This document shows, one piece after another, positions 4,999 through 9,522 of a stretch of DNA of 9,522 nt. Where the stretch lies: contig CAITLX010000206.1 in NCBI GenBank assembly GCA_903893335.1, positions 1 through 9,522 on the forward strand. The letters run 5' to 3'. The number at the start of each line of letters is the position of its first letter. The stretch's first letter is position 1. The stretch comes from an uncultured delta proteobacterium (GTDB lineage: Bacteria; Myxococcota_A; Polyangia; Polyangiales; Polyangiaceae). The position numbers and the translations under genes were made by a program. Below the pieces are notes generated by a model. That model had not been told where the DNA came from and did no database searches. It saw only the letters and a list, made by a program, of their open reading frames with translations.

Positions 4999-7372
4999 CG
5001 CGCGGCGCGCGCCGCCGACGCGAGCGACGCAGCGCGAGCGCAGCCCCGAGCGCGACAAGGCCTGCGAGCTCCGCGCGCGCGTCGCGGCCCGTCGCGATGG
5101 CGCAGCCGCCTCCGCCGCCTGCGTCGGCCGCCGCGGCGCCCGAGCCGACCGGAGGCTCGCCGCCTGCCGGAGCGGTGCACGCCCCGCTGGCGCAGGGGTC
5201 GCTCTCCGGCGCGACCAGCGCGCAGCTCGCGAGGTGCAGCGCCGCGCCGAGGTCGCCGCTCGCGACGTTGGGGTCGGAGCCGGAGTCGATCGTGAGCGCG
5301 CACAGCTCGCCCGCCCGCTCGGCCTTCACCTGGTAGTGATCGGCCGCCGCGAGGCCGAACGCGACGACGTCGGCGTGCGCCTCGGCGCCGACGTGCACGG
5401 TGACCGGCAGGGGGAGCCCCGTGCCGTCGGCCGAGATCGGCAGCACGACGTAGCGCGCGGGGTGCGCGCCGTCGGGCGCGACGCGCACGACGCGCGCGAC
5501 GCCGTCGATGGCCGACGCAGCCTGCGCGCCGAGCGCGCCCGAGGCGGTCGCGGTCAGGACGTGGACGAACGCGGCGCTCGTTCCGCCGCGCTGCGTCTCC
5601 TCGGCGCGGAAGGAGTCGCCGAAGGGCTTGTTGGTCACCCAGGGCGAGTCGCTCGGGCCGTCGGGCTCGGTGACCACGCGCCGCTCGGGCGCCTCGGGCA
5701 CGAGCGAGCGCGAGGTGAGGCGCGAGGCGCCGACGTCGGCGACGAGGCGCGCGCCGTCGACCGTGGGGCTCTCGGTGGTGTGCAGCGCGAAGGTGTAGGC
5801 GTCGGTGCTCTTGGCCTTCGGCATCGCGGCGCGATCGTTGACGACGAGCACGTCGGGGCGCAGGTAGACGACCTCGCGGCGCGCGAGCGACACCGAGTTG
5901 CGATCCTGGTTGTCGGCGTAGGCGCCCGCGAAGTCGGCCTGCGCGACGACCGCTCCGCCGAGGTCGGCGAAGTGGACCACGTGCACCGTGTCGTTCGAGC
6001 CCCACGCGCCCTGGTTGGGCGGGTAGAGGCTGACGGCGCCACCGTCGTCGAAGAGCATCGTGTTCTTGCCCTTCGTCGCCCACGAGCCGTAGTCCATCGG
6101 GTCGGCGGCCAGCGCGTCGGCGCCGCGCACCAGCTCGAAGTGGCCCGCGTCGGCGTGCTGGTGATCGGGCGCGCCCCGGCCGCTCGCGCGGAAGGTGACC
6201 CAGGTGTCGGCGTCGCCCCAGCCCGAGCGCGCGAAGACGGCGCCCGACCCGCGCGCGAAGTACGACAGCGGCAGGCCGGCGGTCGTCCAGTCGGCCTCGT
6301 CCCACGCGCTCGCGCGCGCCTCGGCGATGGCGTTGGCCCACGCGAGCGAGGTGTCGGGCACCTTCGCGACCCACCGGCGCGCCCAGCCCGCGACCGGATC
6401 GCCCGGCAAGAGCACGAGCGCGCCCCACATGCTCGTCGCGCCCGGGCCGATCGGGTGCTCGCCGTGGTCGCCGGCGCCGTAGAACTCCTCGCCGCCCGGG
6501 CGCAGCGCGTAGAGGTGCAGCCGAACCACGTCGCGCAGGTAGTCGTCGGCGAACGACGCACGCCCCTGCTCGGCCGCCGCGGCGCTCGCGAGCGCGTACT
6601 CGGCCACCGACAGCTCGCCGTACTCCCAGCCCTCGTACCAGTCGCCCCCCGCGAGCGGCCCCGCGAGCGCCGGCGCGACGAGCCGATCGGTCAGGTCGGT
6701 CGCGCGCGCCCAGAGCTTGGGGCCCACCGTCGCGTCGTCGCCGCCGACGGCGATCGCCGCGGCCCACGTCGCGAAGAAATAGCCGGCGAAGTAGTTGCCG
6801 GTCGGCGTGTCGTTCAGGTAGCCGGACTTCGCGTACCAGTCGCCCCACGCGTCGAGGCGCCCGACCGCGAGCGAGCGCAGCGCCGCGTCGACGCCGGGCG
6901 CGTCCCAGAGCCAGTCGAGGCCGAGCGCGCCGTACGAGCCGAACGTGCGCATCGAGTAGCCGGAGTCCTGCGCGACGATCGGCACGCCCGAGCCGCTCAT
7001 GTCGAGCCCGCCCTGGCCGTCGCCGACCTTGTCGCGATCCGACAGCAAGGCCTTCCAGTACTTCACGGCCTGCGCGCCGCGCGCCGCGTCGCCGGTCGCG
7101 TGCCAGGCCAGGGCGCACGCGCTCATCTGGTCGACCCAGTCGAAGCCCTGGTAGCTCGCGTCGATCGTCTCGCCGGCGTGCTTGTCGCACTTGCCGACGA
7201 GCGCCGTGATCTCGGGCTTGTGCGCCGTGAAATTGGCCGCGAGCGTGGCCTTGGCGCCCCCGACGAGGAAGCGCGGGTGGTCGCCCGCGGGCGGGCCGTC
7301 GGCGCGCGCGCCTCCGCACGACAGCAAGAGCGGCACGGCGATACCCGCAACCAAGAGCGATCGTCGCTTCAT
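4982..7372 (-). CDS. Secreted heparinase II/III-like polysaccharide lyase with MYXO-CTERM-like tail
   Basis: Predicted extracytoplasmic enzyme of 796 residues cleaving acidic polysaccharide by beta-elimination. The N-terminus (MKRRSLLVAGIAVPLLLSC) is a signal peptide. It can be read as a lipoprotein signal with Cys19, or as an ordinary one cut after ARA (residue 24). A helical region follows (about 30-360; 'DWVDQMSACALAW', 'GYSMRTFGSYGALGLDWLW', 'TGNYFAGYFFATW'), as in the alpha/alpha toroid of these lyases. The heparinase II/III-type beta-sandwich then begins near 'YFARGSGAVFARSGW' (Tyr371) and holds 'DHQHADAGHFEL' (403-414), with His404, His406 and His411 as candidate catalytic or metal residues. 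A Gly/Pro/Ala linker leads to five glycines, Cys757, a hydrophobic stretch (about 767-781) and an Arg-rich end, the layout of MYXO-CTERM sorting signals. ATG 7372 is chosen because a strong SD precedes it and the signal peptide begins there; the frame runs 40 codons further upstream without secretion features. In an export and modification locus it may trim or degrade the cluster's own glycan. Superfamily likely; exact lyase family and substrate unknown. Confidence 0.85.
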   Translation of the reverse strand: MKRRSLLVAGIAVPLLLSCGGARADGPPAGDHPRFLVGGAKATLAANFTAHKPEITALVGKCDKHAGETIDASYQGFDWVDQMSACALAWHATGDAARGAQAVKYWKALLSDRDKVGDGQGGLDMSGSGVPIVAQDSGYSMRTFGSYGALGLDWLWDAPGVDAALRSLAVGRLDAWGDWYAKSGYLNDTPTGNYFAGYFFATWAAAIAVGGDDATVGPKLWARATDLTDRLVAPALAGPLAGGDWYEGWEYGELSVAEYALASAAAAEQGRASFADDYLRDVVRLHLYALRPGGEEFYGAGDHGEHPIGPGATSMWGALVLLPGDPVAGWARRWVAKVPDTSLAWANAIAEARASAWDEADWTTAGLPLSYFARGSGAVFARSGWGDADTWVTFRASGRGAPDHQHADAGHFELVRGADALAADPMDYGSWATKGKNTMLFDDGGAVSLYPPNQGAWGSNDTVHVVHFADLGGAVVAQADFAGAYADNQDRNSVSLARREVVYLRPDVLVVNDRAAMPKAKSTDAYTFALHTTESPTVDGARLVADVGASRLTSRSLVPEAPERRVVTEPDGPSDSPWVTNKPFGDSFRAEETQRGGTSAAFVHVLTATASGALGAQAASAIDGVARVVRVAPDGAHPARYVVLPISADGTGLPLPVTVHVGAEAHADVVAFGLAAADHYQVKAERAGELCALTIDSGSDPNVASGDLGAALHLASCALVAPESDPCASGACTAPAGGEPPVGSGAAAADAGGGGGCAIATGRDARAELAGLVALGAALALRRSRRRRAPRVTRRA
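5002..5015. other. 14-bp perfect GC palindrome just past the ligase stop
   Basis: GCGGCGCGCGCCGC is its own reverse complement and could form a 5-bp stem with a 4-nt loop in either transcript. It starts 3 bp after the ligase stop and lies within the Arg-rich tail codons of the lyase gene on the other strand. No T-tract follows on either strand. It may slow or end transcription where the two genes converge, but GC-only palindromes are common by chance in such DNA. Confidence 0.25.
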
Positions 7373-7409
7373 CGGACTCCCCCTCCGCGAAAGTGTAGCA
7401 TCGGCCATC
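7373..7409. promoter_or_regulatory. 37-bp divergent spacer between lyase and CapK-like genes
   Basis: The only DNA between two divergent starts. On the - strand it contains TACACT (7397-7392), a 4-of-6 match to a sigma70-type -10 box, but no good -35 box lies at the right distance and the SD sits almost where transcription would begin. Promoters for either gene probably reach into the opposite coding region. Weak evidence beyond the geometry. Confidence 0.3.
7377..7386 (-). promoter_or_regulatory. Strong Shine-Dalgarno of the lyase gene
   Basis: On the - strand the sequence reads GGAGGGGGAG, followed by TCCG and then ATG at 7372. This purine-rich block decides the lyase start against in-frame ATGs at 7408 and 7492, and is the best ribosome binding site in the window. 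Confidence 0.7.
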
Positions 7410-8774
7410 GTGATCGCCGCGGATCCGTACGGATCGTTGTTCCGGGGCGCGCTCTGGCCGGCATGGGAAGGGGGCCTGCGCGGTCGCCCCACGCTGCCGC
7501 TCTGGCGCGAGGCGGAGCGGCGCCAGTGGTGGTCGCGCGAGCGGCTGCAGGCGTTCCAGCTCCGCGAGCTTCGCGCGCTGCTCGCGCACGCCGCCGCGCG
7601 CGTGCCCTACTACCGCGCGCTGCTCGCCGAGGCCGCGCTCGACCCCGCGCAGATCACGAGCGTCGCCGACCTCGCGCGGCTTCCGCGCCTGACCAAGACG
7701 CTGGTGCGCGAGCACTACGACGCGCTCGTCGACCCGCTCACGGCGGCGACGCACGTGAAGAAGAAGACGAGCGGCTCGAGCGGCAAGCCCTTCGCGTTCG
7801 AGTACGACCAGCAGAGCGAGGCGTGGCGGCAGGCGATCCGCCTGCGCGGCTGGGGCTGGGCCGGCTACCGCGCCGGCGCGCGCACGCTCTACTACTGGGG
7901 CGCTCCGGTGGCGCTGCACGGCGTCTCGGGCGTCAAGACGCGCGTCGACCGCGCGATCCGGCGCGAGACCTACCTCGACTGCCTCGCGCAGGACGACGCG
8001 AGCCTCGCGCGCGCGGCGCGCGTCATCACCGAGACCGAGCCGACGTGCATCGTCACCTGGCCCATCGCGATGGCCGGTCTCGCTCGCTTCGTCACGGCGC
8101 ACCGCCTGCGCACGTGGGGCACCATCCCGGTGGTGTGCGGCGCCGAGGCGCTCACGGCGCGCGACCGCGAGTCGATCGAGCGCGCGTTCGGCGCGGCGGT
8201 GTACGAGACGTACGGCGCGCGCGAGACGATGCTGCTCGCCGCCGAGTGCGAGCGCCACGACGGGCTGCACACGATGGACGACGCGCAGGTGGTCGAGGTC
8301 GTGAAGGACGGCCGCCCCGCGCTGCCAGGCGAGGTCGGCGAGGTGCTCGTGACCGATCTGCACAACCTCGGCATGCCGCTCATCCGCTACGAGAACGGCG
8401 ACCTCGCGATGGCCGGCCCCGACGAGCCGTGCGCCTGCGGCCGCGGCCTCGGGCGCGTCGCGCGCGTGATGGGGCGGCAGTCGGACACGCTGCGCGGCGC
8501 GCGCGGCGAGCCGGTGCCCGGCATCCTCGTGCACGCGCTGGTGGCGACCCACGATCAGCTCGTGCTCGACTACCAGCTGGTGCAGCGCGCGAGCGGCGAG
8601 GTCGTGCTGCGCGTCGTACCGAGCAGCGACGCCGACGGGCCAGGCGTCGAGCGCATCGCCGCGGACGTCGCGCGCTACCTCGGCGGGCTGCCCGTGCGGG
8701 TCGAGCGCGTCGCGTCGATCGAGCGCGGCCCGGGCGGCAAGCACCGGTCGGTCATCGTCGAGCCGGCTGGCTGA
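7410..8774 (+). CDS. CapK/PaaK-like adenylate-forming enzyme
   Basis: A 454-residue member of the phenylacetate-CoA ligase (PaaK) / CapK group, predicted to activate a carboxylic acid as its adenylate in the cytoplasm. Visible motifs: P-loop 'TSGSSGKP' (120-127); 'YETYGARETMLLAAEC' with Tyr268 and Glu272; 'LIRYENGDLA' with Arg326 and Asp331; the paired cysteines of 'PCACGRGLGRVARVMGRQSDTL' (Cys341, Cys343), with Asp359 in the hinge motif; and a short C-terminal lobe to 'GPGGKHRSVIVEP', whose lysine may be the catalytic one. Length is usual for the group. The start is uncertain: GTG 7410 fits the family's N-terminus ('DPYGSLF') but has no clear Shine-Dalgarno; TTG 7437 is an alternative. CapK-like proteins are frequent in capsule and exopolysaccharide clusters, usually without a proven reaction, so its acid and acceptor remain open. 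It is transcribed apart from the MBOAT operon, divergent from the lyase and convergent with the deacetylase. Confidence 0.88.
   Translation: MIAADPYGSLFRGALWPAWEGGLRGRPTLPLWREAERRQWWSRERLQAFQLRELRALLAHAAARVPYYRALLAEAALDPAQITSVADLARLPRLTKTLVREHYDALVDPLTAATHVKKKTSGSSGKPFAFEYDQQSEAWRQAIRLRGWGWAGYRAGARTLYYWGAPVALHGVSGVKTRVDRAIRRETYLDCLAQDDASLARAARVITETEPTCIVTWPIAMAGLARFVTAHRLRTWGTIPVVCGAEALTARDRESIERAFGAAVYETYGARETMLLAAECERHDGLHTMDDAQVVEVVKDGRPALPGEVGEVLVTDLHNLGMPLIRYENGDLAMAGPDEPCACGRGLGRVARVMGRQSDTLRGARGEPVPGILVHALVATHDQLVLDYQLVQRASGEVVLRVVPSSDADGPGVERIAADVARYLGGLPVRVERVASIERGPGGKHRSVIVEPAG
7422..7435. promoter_or_regulatory. 14-bp perfect palindrome, candidate operator
   Basis: GATCCGTACGGATC is a perfect inverted repeat with mixed base composition. 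It lies 50 bp upstream of the lyase start and 12 bp inside the CapK-like gene if that gene begins at GTG 7410; if translation instead began at TTG 7437, it would be intergenic. Its place between divergent genes is where a dimeric regulator would bind. It could still be chance: about one such palindrome is expected per 16 kb of random sequence. Confidence 0.3.
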
Positions 8775-8781
8775 GCGCGCT

Positions 8782-8803
8782 CGGTCGCGCTCGGCAGCGA
8801 CCG
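8782..8803. terminator. Hairpin between convergent genes, possible bidirectional terminator
   Basis: CGGTCGC (8782-8788) and GCGACCG (8797-8803) form a perfect 7-bp stem with an 8-nt loop in the 44-bp gap between two converging stop codons; a mismatch plus two further pairs could lengthen it. No T-tract follows on either side, so it is not a classical intrinsic terminator. Its position supports a role in stopping read-through. Confidence 0.4.
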
Positions 8804-8818
8804 CGCACGCAGCCGCGG

Positions 8819-9475
8819 TCACCCTCCGAGGAGATCACTCATCTGCGCGGTGCCGAGGCCGTCGGCCGCGAGCAGCGCCGCGACGTCGGCGAGCGCGGCG
8901 CGCGTCTCGGCCTCCCCCTCGTGCAGCAGCACCACGTCGCCCGGCCGCGGGCGGTGCGACGCGAGCTGGCGCGCGATGCCCTCGCGCCCGATGGGGCGGT
9001 GATCGAGCGAGTCGAGCGACCAGAGCGCCGTCGTGTAGCCGAGCGCCGCCGTCGTCGCGAGCGTGCGCGGCGTCACGTCGCCCCACGGCGGCCGGTAGAG
9101 CGGGCGGCGGCGCGACGCGCGGGGGAGAATGGCCTGCACGCGCGCGAGATCGCGGGCGTGCGCGGCGACCGAGAGGGTGCCGACGCGATCGTGCGCCCAG
9201 CTGTGCGACGCGATCTCGTGGCCGCGCTCGACGATGGCGCGCGCGGCCTCGGGGAAGCGCTCGACCTGCCTTCCGACGACGAAGAAGGTCGCGACCAGGC
9301 GGTGCGCGTCGAGCGCGTCGAGCAGCGCGAGGGTGTGCGCGTCGGGGCCGTCGTCGAACGTGAGCGCGACCAGCGGCCGGTCGCTCGGCCCGTGGCGCAC
9401 GAGCCACGAGGTGGGCAGCAGCTCGGCGCTCAGCCGCTTGAGCGCGCGCAGCGCGACGTGACCGCCGTCGTTCAT
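8819..9475 (-). CDS. NodB-family polysaccharide deacetylase (carbohydrate esterase 4)
   Basis: A 218-residue metal-dependent deacetylase predicted to remove N- or O-acetyl (or related acyl) groups from a sugar chain or lipid-linked precursor. All five NodB motifs can be seen: 'TFDDGPD' with Asp41 (base) and Asp42 (metal); 'HSWAHD' with metal ligands His91 and His95; 'RPPWG' with Arg128; 'WSLDSLDH' with Asp155; and 'LLHE' with His185 (acid). The protein is little more than the catalytic barrel. The N-terminus (MNDGGHVALRALKRLSAELLP) is amphipathic and has no signal peptide or membrane segment, so the enzyme may act in the cytoplasm or at the inner face of the membrane. ATG 9475 is backed by GAGGGGG at 9481-9487. 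It converges on the CapK-like gene. Family certain; sugar substrate unknown. Confidence 0.92.
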   Translation of the reverse strand: MNDGGHVALRALKRLSAELLPTSWLVRHGPSDRPLVALTFDDGPDAHTLALLDALDAHRLVATFFVVGRQVERFPEAARAIVERGHEIASHSWAHDRVGTLSVAAHARDLARVQAILPRASRRRPLYRPPWGDVTPRTLATTAALGYTTALWSLDSLDHRPIGREGIARQLASHRPRPGDVVLLHEGEAETRAALADVAALLAADGLGTAQMSDLLGG

Positions 9476-9522
9476 GCCTGCCCCCTCGGCGCGCCGGCCA
9501 CCGCGCGGCGCAGCACCGCCTC
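9472..9522 (-). CDS. Possible 3' end of an upstream - strand gene
   Basis: One - strand frame is open from the window edge and gives 16 residues (EAVLRRAVAGAPRGQA), then a TGA that overlaps the deacetylase start as ATGA. A 4-bp start/stop overlap is typical of operon partners and is also seen at 3022-3025, so a gene upstream of the deacetylase may end here. Too short to name, and any GC-rich frame could stay open this far. Confidence 0.35.
   Translation of the reverse strand, partial: EAVLRRAVAGAPRGQA
9481..9487 (-). promoter_or_regulatory. Shine-Dalgarno of the deacetylase gene
   Basis: GAGGGGG on the - strand, 5 nt before ATG 9475. It supports this start and so the conclusion that the deacetylase lacks a signal peptide. 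Confidence 0.6.

Noticed and set aside
2814..5336. An 840-codon + strand open frame through the carrier and ligase genes
   Set aside because: It is a shifted frame of two genes with clear family motifs and yields only Arg/Ala/Gly-rich sequence.
7182..7409. N-terminal extension of the CapK-like protein from ATG 7182
   Set aside because: These 76 codons lie antisense to the lyase's signal peptide and early domain, and family members do not have such an extension.
4638..8822. A 1394-codon open frame on the - strand
   Set aside because: It runs antisense to the ligase and CapK-like genes and through the lyase in another frame. Its product is Arg/Ala-rich low complexity with no domain, as expected opposite very GC-rich codons.

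Overview
The window is a very GC-rich, densely coding bacterial stretch with almost no intergenic DNA. Strong G/C bias at third codon positions leaves long spurious open frames on the opposite strand. The composition, together with a C-terminal sorting tail of the MYXO-CTERM type (Gly run, single Cys, hydrophobic segment, Arg-rich end) on the lyase gene, suggests a myxobacterium (Myxococcota). That assignment is inference; there is no rRNA or marker gene to prove it.

Layout: positions 1-4998 on the + strand hold a co-directional block that looks like one operon. It contains a Wzx-type polysaccharide flippase (5' end outside the window), an MBOAT membrane O-acyltransferase, a small DltC-like acyl carrier protein, and an acetoacetyl-CoA synthetase-family ligase that starts on the carrier protein's stop codon (ATGA). 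On the - strand, converging with the ligase and overlapping its end by 17 bp, is a secreted heparinase II/III-like polysaccharide lyase. A 37-bp divergent spacer separates it from a CapK/PaaK-like adenylate-forming enzyme on the + strand. That gene converges on a NodB-family polysaccharide deacetylase on the - strand. The last 51 bases may hold the end of one more - strand gene, overlapping the deacetylase start.

Together the genes read as part of an exopolysaccharide or surface-glycan locus: export of lipid-linked repeat units (flippase), covalent modification (MBOAT, deacetylase, probably one or both adenylating enzymes) and trimming or degradation (lyase). The most notable part is the MBOAT / carrier protein / ligase cassette. 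It has the same three enzyme roles as DltB/DltC/DltA, the D-alanylation machinery, but the adenylating enzyme belongs to the acetoacetyl-CoA synthetase family. This suggests a carrier-protein-dependent route for decorating a surface polysaccharide with a short acyl group such as acetoacetyl or 3-hydroxybutyryl. The acyl group and acceptor are inferred, not shown.

No tRNA, rRNA, CRISPR array, insertion sequence or other mobile element was seen, and no gene-free stretch exceeds about 52 bp.
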